The translations under genes were made by a program, and so were the position numbers. The notes below the pieces were generated by a model that was given only the letters and a program-made list of their open reading frames with translations, had not been told where the DNA came from and searched no databases. Below are positions 25,398 through 36,609 of a stretch of DNA of 64,000 nt, piece after piece. Origin of the DNA: Pseudoalteromonas haloplanktis ATCC 14393 (GTDB lineage: Bacteria > Pseudomonadota > Gammaproteobacteria > Enterobacterales > Alteromonadaceae); contig NZ_AHCA01000013.1 of NCBI RefSeq assembly GCF_000238355.1, forward strand, positions 1-64,000. Direction: 5' to 3'. Every line of letters begins with the position of its first letter. Position 1 is the first letter of the stretch.

Positions 25398-26095
25398 CCA
25401 CTTATCTCCACTATGATTCCCAACACTTGCTATATTGAGAACATCAGTTACAGCAGGTTAATTTTTAGAAATTTTAAAATAGACGCGATCATAATTAAAA
25501 CCCTTGATTAAAACAAGGTTATTCACAGTTCCATGCTCGAATAAACCCGATTTAATTAAATTATTAATAGGGTCGGCTCGAGTATGAAGCCGTTTGTTAT
25601 AATAGCGTCTTTAAAAAACAATATACTGACCAAGATCAACCTCACTAAGAGGAAACAGATAAACTGCACATGGTGCTGTTGAACTCACTCACATTACTTG
25701 CCAGACAATTGTAGCAAAAAAATTCACCAATTAACTGACGGATTTACACTTATTACAATAATTATTGAACTTTTTTTTGAGTTACACGCAGTAAAGGCCA
25801 AAGCAGGTTAATTATTAGGCGCATATTTGATGCGAGTTTGCTGGTTACTAATAAAAAGTGCGAATTTGCATTCACTTATAGAGAGCGCGAGTTGCGAGTT
25901 GCGAGTTGCGAGTTGCGAGTTGCGAGTTGCGAGTTGCGAGTTGCGAGTTGCGAGTTGCGAGTTGCGAGTTGCGAGTTGCGAGTTGCGACGAGTTGAGTTG
26001 CGAGTTGCGAGTTGCGAGTTGCGAGTTTTTCAAGATTAAATAATACCACCATATAAAACTCAAGGCTTATCGCTAACTTTTATAGCCGCAAAAAC
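25398..26095. other. Spacer between petA and rpsI
   Basis: No gene. It should contain the petABC promoter close to petA. 25885-26025 is a heptamer tandem array; open frames over it are low-complexity artefacts. Confidence 0.6.
25887..26025. repeat. Heptanucleotide tandem array (GCGAGTT)n
   Basis: About 14 uninterrupted GCGAGTT units run from 25887 to about 25988, then come an irregular join (GACGAGTTGAGTT) and about 4-5 further units to 26025. The unit of 7 has no reading-frame periodicity of 3, and the array is intergenic, so it is a variable-number repeat rather than a protein repeat. Confidence 0.95.
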
Positions 26096-26122
26096 AAAAA
26101 ACCCAGCCGAGGCTGGGTTTTT
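26096..26122 (-). terminator. Terminator of rplM-rpsI
   Basis: Stem AAACCCAGCC / GGCTGGGTTT around GAG (as read on plus), with A and T runs on both sides, so it can work in both directions. It lies about 20 bp past the rpsI stop. Confidence 0.88.
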
Positions 26123-26143
26123 GAATTCTTGATAACGTAAATA

Positions 26144-26533
26144 TTAACGTTTTGAGAACTGTGGACGCTTACGCGCTTTCTTAAGACCCACTTTCTTACG
26201 TTCAACTTTACGTGCATCACGAGTAACGAAACCTGCTTTACGAAGTTGTGGACGTAGTGACTCGTCAAACTCCATAAGTGCACGAGTGATACCGTGACGG
26301 ATAGCACCAGCTTGACCAGTAGTACCACCACCAGCAACGGTGATGTAAAGATCAAACTTTTCAGTCATATCAACAAGCCCTAGAGCTTGACGAACAACCA
26401 TGCGTGCTGTTTCGCGACCAAAATACTCTTCTAAAGAGCGATTGTTGATTACGATGTTACCAGTGCCTGGGCGTAAGAATACGCGAGCACTTGAACTTTT
26501 ACGACGACCTGTACCGTAGTATTGATTTGCCAT
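26144..26533 (-). CDS. rpsI: 30S ribosomal protein S9
   Basis: The 129-aa protein begins [20 protein letters not shown] and ends [12 protein letters not shown], the universal S9 tail that reaches the P site of the ribosome. It follows rplM by 11 bp in the usual two-gene operon. Confidence 0.99.
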   Translation of the reverse strand: MANQYYGTGRRKSSSARVFLRPGTGNIVINNRSLEEYFGRETARMVVRQALGLVDMTEKFDLYITVAGGGTTGQAGAIRHGITRALMEFDESLRPQLRKAGFVTRDARKVERKKVGLKKARKRPQFSKR

Positions 26534-26544
26534 GTTAGTGCTCC

Positions 26545-26973
26545 TTAAATGTCTAGAACCTGAGGCTGTTGTGCAGCATGGTTGTGCTCAGTACCCGCGT
26601 AAACTTTAAGTTTACGGTACATTGCGCGGCCTAAAGGACCACGTGGCAACATGCCCTTAACAGCTTTCTCGATGATCATTTCAGGCTTTGCAGCTTGAAG
26701 TTTATCAAAAGTAGTAGACTTAAGACCACCTGGGAAACCAGAGTGAGCATAGTACACTTTATCTTTGAACTTGTTACCAGTTACAGTAACTTTCTCCGCG
26801 TTGATAACGATGATGTAATCACCAGTATCTACGTGTGGAGTGTACTCAGCTTTGTGCTTACCGCGTAGGCGATGAGCGATTTCAGTAGCGATGCGACCTA
26901 AAGTTTTACCTTCAGCGTCAACTACGTACCAGTCACGTTTTACTGTTTCTGGTTTAGCAACAAACGTTTTCAT
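26545..26973 (-). CDS. rplM: 50S ribosomal protein L13
   Basis: A 142-aa protein of full length, with [20 protein letters not shown] at the start and [20 protein letters not shown] near the end. It is an early assembly protein of the 50S subunit and the first gene of the rplM-rpsI operon. In E. coli L13 represses its own operon through the mRNA leader; the 150-nt leader here (26974-27130) would allow this but no structure is claimed. Confidence 0.99.
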   Translation of the reverse strand: MKTFVAKPETVKRDWYVVDAEGKTLGRIATEIAHRLRGKHKAEYTPHVDTGDYIIVINAEKVTVTGNKFKDKVYYAHSGFPGGLKSTTFDKLQAAKPEMIIEKAVKGMLPRGPLGRAMYRKLKVYAGTEHNHAAQQPQVLDI

Positions 26974-27130
26974 TTATAAAAATCCAATGTTTTTCAATTA
27001 AAACCACAGGTAATTATTATTAATTACCGCTCTAAATGTTTGCTCCAACCCCTTCGAGTTTAAGACTTTAGCGCCATTCAAAAGAGGCTAATCTGATGAA
27101 GGCAATAGAACGCAACGTGGCAGACGCGGG

Positions 27131-27139
27131 AGTATACCA
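27131..27139 (-). promoter_or_regulatory. Extended -10 promoter for rplM-rpsI
   Basis: The minus strand reads TGGTATACT followed by CCCGCG: an extended -10 with a G+C-rich discriminator, as expected for a growth-rate-regulated ribosomal operon. The -35 is weak (TAGCAA at 17 bp). Confidence 0.5.
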
Positions 27140-27192
27140 GCACTTTTACCACATTGCTACTCGACGGTTGTTTTTTCCGCAAGAAATTTCTT

Positions 27193-27241
27193 CTATCAGC
27201 TATCAGCTATCAGCTATCAGCTATCAGCTATCAGCTATCAG
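27193..27241. repeat. Heptanucleotide tandem array (CTATCAG)7
   Basis: Seven perfect head-to-tail copies of CTATCAG lie between the rplM promoter and the zapE 3' end. A shorter TGACGGC doublet follows at about 27293-27308. Confidence 0.95.
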
Positions 27242-27312
27242 CTAGAAAATTTGCCCGCTGCAACTTTCGTGTAAAGACGAATTTGTCTTAAACTGACGGC
27301 TGACGGCTCAGA

Positions 27313-28404
27313 CTAAGCCAAATGCTCTCTTGCTAAATACTCTAGTGACTGCATTTCTTGTAATCGGCTAATGCAGCGCTTGAACTCGAAGTTAAGGTTA
27401 CCTTGCGTGTAAAGCTCAGTGATCGGTTTCTCAGCAGAGATAATTAATGTTACGTGGCGTTCGTAAAACTCATCTACCAACGCAATAAAACGGCGTGCAG
27501 CATCATCATTACTTTGCCCGAGCTGCTTTACGTTAGATAAGATCACGGTGTTATAAAGACGGCTGATCTCCATGTAGTCCACTTGACTACGGGCGGTTTC
27601 GCAAAGCTCTGGAAAATCAAACATTACAATACAATCTGACACTTTACGTGTTTTGATCATCCGCCCTTCAATCTCAATTGATTTATCAAGTACGCCCGGC
27701 TCTGGCGATAATTTATCAAAATATTCAAATAAGTTTTTATCCGCTTGCGCATCGAGTGGGCTGTGGAATATCTCTGCTTGCTCTAAAGTACGTAACCGGT
27801 AATCAATCCCCGAATCTACGTTCACAATCACTGTGTTTTCATTGACCAACTTAATGGCAGGTAAAAAACGGGCGCGTTGCAGGCCATTACGGTATAACTC
27901 ATCAGGTACGATATTCGATGTAGCAACTAATACTATGCCTCGCTCAAATAAGGCCTCCATTAAACCACCAAGTAGCATAGCATCGGTGATATCTTGAACA
28001 AAAAACTCATCAAAACAAATAATGTCAGTTTCGGTTTTTAAAATATCCGCAACAACTTCAAGTGGATTCGCTGTTTTATCTAATTTCTTTAACTCATCAT
28101 GAACTCGGTGCATAAAGCGATGAAAATGCACACGCATCTTTCGCTTGCCAGGTAGCGCTTCATAAAAGGTATCAACTAAGTATGTTTTACCACGACCTAC
28201 CCCACCCCAAAAATACAAACCTTTTATAGGTGGCGTGCTATCTTTATTATTAAAGAGCTTAGAAAACCAACCTTTAGCGGCAGGCTTTGGAGCTGTTAAG
28301 TCATCAAAGAGTCTTTGTAAGTGACGCACGGCATTTTCTTGCGCGGCATCGTAAACAAAGTCATCGCGTTGTAAATCTTGTTGATATTTTTGCCAAGGAG
28401 TCAT
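27313..28404 (-). CDS. zapE: ZapE (AFG1-like) cell-division ATPase
   Basis: The 363-aa AAA+-like ATPase has Walker A GGVGRGKT (67-74), Walker B IICFDEFFV (128-136) and LVATSNIVPDELYRNGLQR as sensor 1, typical of the AFG1/ZapE family. In E. coli it interacts with FtsZ and is needed under heat or low oxygen. It is divergent from zapG with 153 bp between starts. Confidence 0.96.
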   Translation of the reverse strand: MTPWQKYQQDLQRDDFVYDAAQENAVRHLQRLFDDLTAPKPAAKGWFSKLFNNKDSTPPIKGLYFWGGVGRGKTYLVDTFYEALPGKRKMRVHFHRFMHRVHDELKKLDKTANPLEVVADILKTETDIICFDEFFVQDITDAMLLGGLMEALFERGIVLVATSNIVPDELYRNGLQRARFLPAIKLVNENTVIVNVDSGIDYRLRTLEQAEIFHSPLDAQADKNLFEYFDKLSPEPGVLDKSIEIEGRMIKTRKVSDCIVMFDFPELCETARSQVDYMEISRLYNTVILSNVKQLGQSNDDAARRFIALVDEFYERHVTLIISAEKPITELYTQGNLNFEFKRCISRLQEMQSLEYLAREHLA

Positions 28405-28557
28405 AGATAGTTACAATAAAACACGGTTTAATTTACGCAATATGTTAACACGCATCGTAACTCGGGGTATATTAGCAACAACAGGATTTATTATTGAATA
28501 CGCAATTTAGGCGTTATTTTTATTTTTTACGTATTAATTCCCAAAGGGGTAGAATTT

Positions 28558-29001
28558 ATGGGCACAGTTACTTGGATCGGCATTATTATTATTGTGGCAG
28601 TGGCGGCTTTTTTCCTAGGTGCATTTGTAACCAAAAAGCAATTTAAACAAGATGAGCTGGAACAACAAGCTGAACAAGCTAAAAATGCCTTGGAGCAATA
28701 TCGCCAAGACGTTGCAGATCACTTAGCAAGTACCAGTAAGTTAGTTAGCAAAATGAAAGACAACTATGATCAATTATTAAATCATGTTGATGAAACAAAT
28801 AAGCTACTGTTGACTGACAAAAAACAACACCCTGCAGAACCATTCTTCTCAAAAGAAACGACAGAGCAATTACAACGTTCATTAAAAGAGCGTCAAAGTG
28901 ATCGTTCATCAGCACACGCACAACCTTCTGACTATGTAGCCGGTACTTCAGGATTATTTGCTGGTGAAAATAAAGTTTCAGAACATTCTAAAGTATCTTG
29001 A
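28558..29001 (+). CDS. zapG: ZapG/YhcB-type membrane protein (DUF1043)
   Basis: The 147-aa protein has one N-terminal transmembrane helix (WIGIIIIVAVAAFFLGAFVT), then a long coiled coil and a polar tail. YhcB/ZapG links division and envelope synthesis in E. coli. AAAGGGG lies 8 bp before the start. A strong terminator follows at 29058-29085. Confidence 0.9.
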   Translation: MGTVTWIGIIIIVAVAAFFLGAFVTKKQFKQDELEQQAEQAKNALEQYRQDVADHLASTSKLVSKMKDNYDQLLNHVDETNKLLLTDKKQHPAEPFFSKETTEQLQRSLKERQSDRSSAHAQPSDYVAGTSGLFAGENKVSEHSKVS

Positions 29002-29057
29002 TGAACTTTTTTTTGACCCCATAGTCTTTAAATGTAACAGCTTTATATTTAAATTCG

Positions 29058-29085
29058 AAAAGGCTGCTTACATGCAGCCTTTTTT
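29058..29085 (+). terminator. Terminator after zapG
   Basis: AAAAGGCTGC-TTACAT-GCAGCCTTTT followed by T, a classic Rho-independent terminator separating zapG from degQ. Confidence 0.9.
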
Positions 29086-29124
29086 GTTTGTGCTTTTTCC
29101 TGTGATGTGGAGTAAACCCTGACT

Positions 29125-30477
29125 ATGAAAATGAAACTATCGTTAATCAGTGCAGCAATGTTATCTACCAGCTTATTATTGGCCCCTGCTGTATCAATGG
29201 CAAAAATGCCTATCGCTGTTAATGGTCAACAATTACCAACGTTAGCGCCTATGCTAGAACAAATAACACCGGGCGTTGTCAGCATCCAAGTATCCGGCTC
29301 AAAAGAAGTTCGTCGTCGCGCCGATCCGCTTGATTTCTTTTTTGGCAACCCGCAACCACGCAGTCAAAAACGTGAATTTAGTGGTTTAGGATCAGGGGTT
29401 ATTATTGATGCTAAAGAAGGCTACGTAGTGACTAACAATCATGTAGTTCAAGACGCAGAAAAAATGCTAGTGACTCTTGAAGATGGCCGCGAATATGAAG
29501 CAACTAAAATCGGCAGCGATAAAGAGTCAGATATCGCCCTATTGCAAATTGATGCTGAAGACTTAGTAGCCGTAAAGCTGGCTAATTCAGATCAACTGCG
29601 CGTGGGTGATTTTGCCGTTGCTATTGGTAATCCTTTTGGTTTAAGCCATACCGTAACATCAGGTATTGTCAGTGCGCTTGGCCGCAGCGGCTTAAATATT
29701 GAAGGCTATGAAGACTTTATTCAAACTGACGCCGCGATAAATCAAGGTAACTCTGGTGGTGCACTCGTTAATCTCAACGGTGAGCTAATCGGCATTAACA
29801 CTGCTATTTTAGGTGCCTCTGGTGGTAATGTGGGCATTGGCTTTGCCATCCCATCTAATATGATGAAAAACCTAGTTGATCAAATTATTGAGCATGGCGA
29901 GGTACGTCGTGGCTCATTAGGTATTTCTGGCCGTCCACTTGACGCAGGCCTTGCCAAAGCGCAAAAGCTAGATGTAAAACAAGGTGCTTACGTCATGCAA
30001 GTGATGGATGATTCTGCTGCAAGTAAAGCAGGCATCAAAGCCGGTGACGTAATTATTAGCATTGATGGTAGCGAAATCAGTGGCTTCCACGAACTACGCA
30101 GTAAAATTGCTACCTTAGGTGAAGGTAAAAAAGTTAAACTGGGAATTTACCGCGATGGCAAAGTACAAACGGTTAAAGTGACACTTGATGGCGCATCAGG
30201 CCTCACTGCCGCAGGGGATGAACTTCACCCTGCATTCCAAGGAGCCACGCTTGAGAACACCCAGAAAAACGGAGCAAAAGGCGTCGAAGTAACAACTGTT
30301 GACCCACGTTCACCATCAGCAAGAGTCGGTCTTGAAGAAGGTGATGTTATTATGCAGGTCAATCGCCAGCGCGTTGCAACAATTCATGATATGAATAAGA
30401 TCATTGAGAATACCAAAGGAAACATAGTACTTGGGGTACAACGTGGTCGTGAGTCAGTATTTGTTTTAATTCAATAA
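29125..30477 (+). CDS. degQ: DegQ/DegP-type periplasmic serine protease
   Basis: The 450-aa protein has a signal peptide (cleavage near VSMA-K), a trypsin-like domain with the triad H106 (TNNHVV), D136 (SDIALL) and S210 (GNSGGAL), then two PDZ domains (about 260-350 and 365-450). It degrades or refolds misfolded periplasmic proteins as an oligomeric cage. The loop after the signal peptide is shorter and richer in Arg/Pro than in DegP, closer to DegQ. It is followed by its own terminator. Confidence 0.95.
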   Translation: MKMKLSLISAAMLSTSLLLAPAVSMAKMPIAVNGQQLPTLAPMLEQITPGVVSIQVSGSKEVRRRADPLDFFFGNPQPRSQKREFSGLGSGVIIDAKEGYVVTNNHVVQDAEKMLVTLEDGREYEATKIGSDKESDIALLQIDAEDLVAVKLANSDQLRVGDFAVAIGNPFGLSHTVTSGIVSALGRSGLNIEGYEDFIQTDAAINQGNSGGALVNLNGELIGINTAILGASGGNVGIGFAIPSNMMKNLVDQIIEHGEVRRGSLGISGRPLDAGLAKAQKLDVKQGAYVMQVMDDSAASKAGIKAGDVIISIDGSEISGFHELRSKIATLGEGKKVKLGIYRDGKVQTVKVTLDGASGLTAAGDELHPAFQGATLENTQKNGAKGVEVTTVDPRSPSARVGLEEGDVIMQVNRQRVATIHDMNKIIENTKGNIVLGVQRGRESVFVLIQ

Positions 30478-30500
30478 AGTAAATATTGCACAAATGACAT

Positions 30501-30538
30501 AAAAAATAGCAGTGGCACTTGCCGCTGCTATTTTTTTT
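30501..30538 (+). terminator. Terminator between degQ and degS
   Basis: AATAGCAGTGGC-ACTT-GCCGCTGCTATT with one T-G wobble and eight following T. It implies that degS has its own promoter or depends on readthrough. Confidence 0.85.
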
Positions 30539-30555
30539 GTGCCATCATTACCAGA

Positions 30556-31662
30556 TTGCTCACTAAGAATAAGAAAATTGTGCTGAAATTCTTTAAGTTT
30601 GTCCTTCCTCCGCTGTTTGCCGGACTCGGCATCGCCTTTTTGGTCGTTTTTTTTAGCCCAAATATGCGTGCAACCTTACTACCCAATGTCCCACTGCCAA
30701 GCGCCATGAGTGTTAATCACCTGAGCTTTGCTGATGCAGTGCAACGCGCCGCACCTTCGGTTGTAACTATCATTTCTGAAAGCATTTCAAAAGAGCCACG
30801 CTACAAACGGCAAAATACCGTGCAAGAACTTGGCTCAGGCGTGATCATGTCAAGTGATGGCTATATTCTAACTAACTATCATGTGATCAATAACGCTGAC
30901 CAAATTATGGTGCTACTCACTGATGGCCGTCGTTATTTTGATGTGCAGCTGATCGGCTTTGATACCATCACCGACCTAGCATTATTAAAAATTAATGTAG
31001 AGCACTTGCCAGTGATCCCGATCAGCGACCGTTTTATACCACGAGTTGGCGATGTCGTCCTTGCAATTGGTAACCCGCTTAATTTAGGACAAACCATCAC
31101 CCAAGGGATCATCAGTGCAACGGGAAAACAAAAAATTACCGACAGCCCCTACAACAGCCTGTTACAAATGGATGCCGCAATCAATGTTGGCAATTCAGGC
31201 GGCGCACTGGTCAATTCTAACGGCGATCTCGTTGGCATCACCTCCGCACAATTTAAAACCCGGGAGAACTTAGATATTCAAGGAATATTCTTTGCAGTTC
31301 CTTACTCGTTAGCCAAAGAAGTAATGGATAAACTGATCCGTCATGGACGTGTTGTACGCGGCTATCTAGGTTTCACGGGTACCGCTGTTGATAGCACAGG
31401 TAAAGAGGTCAGTGATAACTATACGCCAGTGGCTGGTCTGCGTATAACCAACCTTGATCCATTAGGCCCTGCGTGGCAAGCGGGGATCAAAGAGCAAGAC
31501 ATAGTGGTAAAAATTGCAGGCGAAAATGTCACTAACCCACAAAAGACCTTAAATATTATTGGTAATTCAGAGCCCGGCCATGAAATTGAGTTTGAGCTTT
31601 ATCGCAATGGTGAAATATTGAAAGTGATGGTTAAAGTGGCAGAGCTTGAGACTAAACTATAA
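30556..31662 (+). CDS. degS: DegS, membrane-anchored site-1 protease
   Basis: The protein of up to 368 aa has an N-terminal membrane anchor (PPLFAGLGIAFLVVFF), a protease domain with H109 (TNYHVI), D140 (TDLALL) and S214 (GNSGGAL), and a single PDZ domain, the DegS layout. It cuts the anti-sigma factor RseA when misfolded porin tails bind the PDZ, starting the sigma-E envelope response. There is no ATG near the start: TTG at 30556 or GTG at 30580 must be used, and neither has a strong ribosome site, suggesting low expression. Confidence 0.92.
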   Translation: MLTKNKKIVLKFFKFVLPPLFAGLGIAFLVVFFSPNMRATLLPNVPLPSAMSVNHLSFADAVQRAAPSVVTIISESISKEPRYKRQNTVQELGSGVIMSSDGYILTNYHVINNADQIMVLLTDGRRYFDVQLIGFDTITDLALLKINVEHLPVIPISDRFIPRVGDVVLAIGNPLNLGQTITQGIISATGKQKITDSPYNSLLQMDAAINVGNSGGALVNSNGDLVGITSAQFKTRENLDIQGIFFAVPYSLAKEVMDKLIRHGRVVRGYLGFTGTAVDSTGKEVSDNYTPVAGLRITNLDPLGPAWQAGIKEQDIVVKIAGENVTNPQKTLNIIGNSEPGHEIEFELYRNGEILKVMVKVAELETKL

Positions 31663-31693
31663 AACCTAGGGCCTAGAAGCTAGGACCTAGGTT
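31663..31693. repeat. CTAGG-type hairpin between degS and murA
   Basis: AACCTAGGGCCTAG and CTAGGACCTAGGTT form a 14-bp stem with one mismatch around AAG. It sits between convergent genes and could end transcription both ways; the same CCTAGG wording recurs at 46 kb and 61 kb. Confidence 0.75.
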
Positions 31694-31701
31694 CTAGGCT
31701 A

Positions 31702-32973
<1,272 letters not shown>

Positions 32974-33231
32974 TTATTGAGGTAAAATGAATTTTTGTTC
33001 GCGCTTCCACTCAGTCGGTGTAAAGGCTTTAATCGACACCGCATGGATTGTACCATCAGAAATAGTATTCATTAACGGCCCATACACTAGCTGTTGTTTT
33101 TTCACACGGCTCAAACCATCAAAGCAATCACCAACTGCGATGACTTCATAATGGCTACCATTGGCTTTTACATGTACTTCAGCTAATTGTAGTTCGTCGC
33201 GTAATAGGGTTTCGACCTGGCTCGTTTGCAT
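32974..33231 (-). CDS. ibaG: IbaG, BolA-family protein
   Basis: This protein of about 85 aa has the BolA fold with [22 protein letters not shown] and [12 protein letters not shown]. IbaG/YrbA is linked to acid stress and iron-sulfur/Grx4 partners. An ATG at 33231 behind GAGTGAGAG is preferred; an in-frame GTG at 33240 would overlap mlaB. Its position before murA is conserved in gammaproteobacteria. Confidence 0.94.
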   Translation of the reverse strand: MQTSQVETLLRDELQLAEVHVKANGSHYEVIAVGDCFDGLSRVKKQQLVYGPLMNTISDGTIHAVSIKAFTPTEWKREQKFILPQ

Positions 33232-33236
33232 AACTC

Positions 33237-33530
33237 TCACTCAAATAGGTTTGTAACCTGTCCCAACTGCATCAATTTTTGCAATTGCTCAGGAATATTT
33301 TGCAATTCAAGGTGAATACCTTGCTGCTTTAATTCTGCGAAAGAGTGAATTAACCAAGCTAAGCCCGCCGTGTCAACCCTAGACACCTCAGAAAGGTCAA
33401 AATACCATGTTTTATGGTCACTTTGTGGTGTTTTATTCAGAAGTCGTTCAGCAGAAATTGAATTTCGAGTCAATTCACCACTGACTCGAAATTGCTGTTC
33501 ATTGAGCTGAGTAACCGTCACTTTACTCAT
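33237..33530 (-). CDS. mlaB: MlaB, STAS-domain subunit of the Mla transporter
   Basis: The 97-aa single STAS domain has the conserved [16 protein letters not shown] loop with Thr for regulation. It binds the MlaF ATPase and is required for MlaFEDB assembly and activity. The ATG at 33530 overlaps the mlaC stop by 8 bp; a longer frame upstream lies inside mlaC and is rejected. Confidence 0.94.
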   Translation of the reverse strand: MSKVTVTQLNEQQFRVSGELTRNSISAERLLNKTPQSDHKTWYFDLSEVSRVDTAGLAWLIHSFAELKQQGIHLELQNIPEQLQKLMQLGQVTNLFE

Positions 33531-34197
33531 TACCGCCTTCGCCTCTAAATTGCACTGGTAACTTACTTTTCTGTTCAAGTAGATTACTTACATGGTCAAT
33601 GCCTTGTTGGCGTAAAATACCTTGGAATTCACTTTGCTTTGCATCTAATAAGCTAATGCCCTCAGCAACCATGTCATAAGCACGCCATTCGCCATCGCGG
33701 TCTTCACGCACTTTAAAATCAATTTTAATTTCTGGCTTACCCGGCTCAATGATTTTTGTTTTTACTAATACTAAATCTTGTCCAGCAAACTCTTTACTTG
33801 GGCCAAACTCTACTTTTTGGTTTGTGTATTGGGTAAACACACCAGCATACGTTGCAATTAAATATTCTTGAAACACATCAATAAAGCGTTTAATGTCTTC
33901 AACCGCTTGTTTTTGCTCTGCAGGATCTTTAATTGAGCGAACTTTAGAAACATGGCTACCTAACACCCGAAGTGCAGCATATTTATAATCTATATACGGC
34001 ATTAGCTCTTCTTTTACGATCACCCGTAAATGCTCTTTGTCTTTTTCAATTAAAGGCTGGTCACGCGTAATGCGCTGAAACGTATTATCTGAAACTTGGC
34101 GTACCATTTTGTAAGGGTCTTTTAAGTCAACCGGCTCACTTGCAATACTGATAGCGCTGAAAGTAAGCGCCACTATCATTAAAAATTGTTTAAACAT
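33523..34197 (-). CDS. mlaC: MlaC, periplasmic phospholipid carrier
   Basis: The 224-aa protein has a signal peptide (FLMIVALTFSAISIASE) and the MlaC/Ttg2 fold (YKMVRQVSDNTFQRITRDQ; YIDYKYAALRVLGSH). It shuttles phospholipids between MlaA at the outer membrane and MlaFEDB at the inner membrane to keep the outer leaflet asymmetric. It sits 6 bp after mlaD. Confidence 0.96.
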   Translation of the reverse strand: MFKQFLMIVALTFSAISIASEPVDLKDPYKMVRQVSDNTFQRITRDQPLIEKDKEHLRVIVKEELMPYIDYKYAALRVLGSHVSKVRSIKDPAEQKQAVEDIKRFIDVFQEYLIATYAGVFTQYTNQKVEFGPSKEFAGQDLVLVKTKIIEPGKPEIKIDFKVREDRDGEWRAYDMVAEGISLLDAKQSEFQGILRQQGIDHVSNLLEQKSKLPVQFRGEGGNE

Positions 34198-34203
34198 AAT
34201 TAT

Positions 34204-34752
34204 TTACTCGCCGCCTTGATTGAATAAAAACTGCCCGATTAACTCTTCAAGCACCAATGCAGATTTAGTGTCCGTGATATAGTCGCCATCTTTTAAGGCT
34301 TTGCTTTCAACACCAAATAGCTCATCTAAACCTAAATCTTTATCATCACTGGTGACTGCTACACCGAAACAAGCTTGCTCAGCCGACTTCGGCGCAATAA
34401 CAGGGTTAATACCTAGGTACTGCTCACCTAAAATACCTGAGGTCAAAATTGACACTGAGCTGGTGTCTGAAAAACGACATTGATATTGCGCATCAATCGT
34501 CATATCAACAACTGGCACAAATTCTTGCGGATGAATTGAAATCGACTCAACTCGACCAACTACAACCCCACCCACTTTGATTGGCGCACGCGCCTTTAAC
34601 GAACCAATATTTTCAAATTTGGCTTTTAATAAATACGTTTCGCCATTACCGCTGATCCCTGCATTGGCCACTTTTAACGCCAACATTGCAAATGCAGCAA
34701 TACCTAACGCAACAAAAAAACCAACTAAAATTTCCAATTTCCGTGAATTCAT
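34204..34752 (-). CDS. mlaD: MlaD, MCE-domain subunit
   Basis: The 182-aa protein has an N-terminal transmembrane helix (LEILVGFFVALGIAAFAMLAL), then one MCE domain with KVGGVVVGRVESI and GILGEQYLGI. It forms a hexameric ring with a hydrophobic channel on top of MlaE. Length is standard. Confidence 0.97.
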   Translation of the reverse strand: MNSRKLEILVGFFVALGIAAFAMLALKVANAGISGNGETYLLKAKFENIGSLKARAPIKVGGVVVGRVESISIHPQEFVPVVDMTIDAQYQCRFSDTSSVSILTSGILGEQYLGINPVIAPKSAEQACFGVAVTSDDKDLGLDELFGVESKALKDGDYITDTKSALVLEELIGQFLFNQGGE

Positions 34753-34766
34753 TTTTTATACCTTTA

Positions 34767-35546
34767 TTAGCTGGTAAACATTACCGCTGTCAAAATAAAA
34801 TCAAACCCTAAAACAGCCAAAGAAGAGTGTACTACCGTCTCTGTTGTTGCTTTACTGATCCCTTCAGAGGTCGGTATACAATCATAACCTTTATAAAGTG
34901 CTATCCATGTAACCACGATGGCAAATACAAAACTTTTGATCATGCCATTTAAAATATCTTGCTGGAATGACACTTGCGACTGCATGATTGACCAAAAACT
35001 GCCTGTATCAACGCCTAGCCAATCAACGCCAACTAAGTGAGCACCAATAATTGCAACAGCAGAAAATATTAATGCTAACAATGGCATACTGATAAAACCT
35101 GCCCAAAAGCGCGGTGCAATAATACGTTTAAGAGGATCAATCGCCATCATTTCAAGGCTAGATAACTGCTCAGTTGCTTTCATTAAACCTATTTCTGCAG
35201 TCAACGCACTCCCTGCTCGTCCAGCAAATAATAACGCGGTGACTACCGGCCCTAACTCTCGCAATAAACTCAATGCCACTAACGGCCCTAAGCTGTCTTC
35301 TGCCCCATAGCCAACCAGCACAGTGTAGCCCTGTAACGCTAACACCATACCAATAAATAAGCCCGATACCATGATAATCAATAATGACTGCGAACCAACC
35401 ATATATAATTGACGAACCAGTAACGGGGTACCTTTTCTAAAGTTAGGTAAATGGCATAACGCGCCAAACAACATTTGTGTCGAACGGCCAAGCGCCGCAA
35501 AACGACCTAATGCTTTATGACCTAACATTTGCAAAAAATCTAACAT
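34767..35546 (-). CDS. mlaE: MlaE, permease of the phospholipid transporter
   Basis: The 259-aa inner-membrane protein of five to six helices has the MlaE signature [20 protein letters not shown] and [20 protein letters not shown], which contacts the ATPase. It overlaps the mlaF stop by one base. It works with MlaF, MlaD and MlaB. Confidence 0.97.
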   Translation of the reverse strand: MLDFLQMLGHKALGRFAALGRSTQMLFGALCHLPNFRKGTPLLVRQLYMVGSQSLLIIMVSGLFIGMVLALQGYTVLVGYGAEDSLGPLVALSLLRELGPVVTALLFAGRAGSALTAEIGLMKATEQLSSLEMMAIDPLKRIIAPRFWAGFISMPLLALIFSAVAIIGAHLVGVDWLGVDTGSFWSIMQSQVSFQQDILNGMIKSFVFAIVVTWIALYKGYDCIPTSEGISKATTETVVHSSLAVLGFDFILTAVMFTS

Positions 35547-36373
35547 TAGCGGCGCCCTCCCAGTAACTCTTGCTGGTAAGGTTGCGCAGGGAAATGAAAT
35601 GGCACAGGGCCATCAGATAACCCTTTTAAGAACTGCTGTACAAGCGGTGACTCATGATGACGCATTTCATCTGGTGTACCGCTACCAATAACGCCTTGCT
35701 CTGCAATAATAATAACGTGATCAGCAATACTCATTACTTCGGTTACATCATGGGTGACAATTAGCGATGACAAACCAAGCACTTGGTTAAGTGACTTAAT
35801 TAATTTAACCAACACCCCCATTGAAATCGGATCTTGGCCTGCAAACGGCTCATCATACATAATTAAATCAGGATCAAGTGCAATAGAACGCGCTAATGCA
35901 GCGCGACGCGCCATTCCGCCAGAGAGCTCAGAAGGCATTAAATCCTGAGCGCCACGTAGGCCAACGGCTTGTAGTTTCATGAGCACCACAAGACGGATCA
36001 AATCTTCACTGAGACGAGTGTGTTCACGCAGCGGAAAAGCGATATTGTCAAACACCGACATATCGGTAAATAATGCGCCGCTTTGGAATAACATACTCAT
36101 TTTGGTACGTGCCGCATAAAGCTCTTTACGGGACATGGTAGGAATGTTGTTGCCTTCGAATAAAATAGTACCGCTATCTGGTTTTAATTGGCCACCAATT
36201 AAACGCAGCATGGTGGTTTTACCAATTCCGCTTGGTCCCATGATCGCCGTAATTTTCCCTTTAGGAACACTAAAGCTCATATTTTTATATATGCTGCGAT
36301 TGCCTCGAGAAAAGCTTACATCCTTGATTTCTACTATTGGTTGCGACAAGCCGCTCTCCATTACTATTTTCAC
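35546..36373 (-). CDS. mlaF: MlaF, ATPase of the phospholipid transporter
   Basis: The 275-aa ABC ATPase has Walker [10 protein letters not shown], signature [14 protein letters not shown] and Walker [14 protein letters not shown]. It starts with GTG at 36373 behind GGGGA; the ATG four codons later has no ribosome site. It is first in the mlaFEDCB-ibaG-murA group. ATP use drives lipid movement through MlaE/MlaD. Confidence 0.96.
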   Translation of the reverse strand: MKIVMESGLSQPIVEIKDVSFSRGNRSIYKNMSFSVPKGKITAIMGPSGIGKTTMLRLIGGQLKPDSGTILFEGNNIPTMSRKELYAARTKMSMLFQSGALFTDMSVFDNIAFPLREHTRLSEDLIRLVVLMKLQAVGLRGAQDLMPSELSGGMARRAALARSIALDPDLIMYDEPFAGQDPISMGVLVKLIKSLNQVLGLSSLIVTHDVTEVMSIADHVIIIAEQGVIGSGTPDEMRHHESPLVQQFLKGLSDGPVPFHFPAQPYQQELLGGRR

Positions 36374-36609
36374 TAGTTCCCCTATTTTAAGCGTTTTTAC
36401 AGCAAGATGGAAAAAACAAATCGTAAAATTTTGTAATATTCTATGTAATAACAGCCAAAACCTTACAGCAGCAGGCTTAACAGGCGCTTAAAAAAATTCT
36501 ATTAAGCAAAATCAATACAACAAGTTGACCTGATTCTTTTATTTATACTTTCAGGTTCGCTTTTGTTACTATTTGCAGCCATCTCATTTTGAATAATTGG
36601 CGTAACATA

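Noticed and set aside
25887-26025. Possible CRISPR array
   Set aside because: Unit is 7 bp and head to tail with no spacers; no cas genes.
25827-26063. Frames on both strands reading RVASCEL- and RNSQLAT-type repeats
   Set aside because: They are translations of the 7-bp tandem array; no real protein signal.
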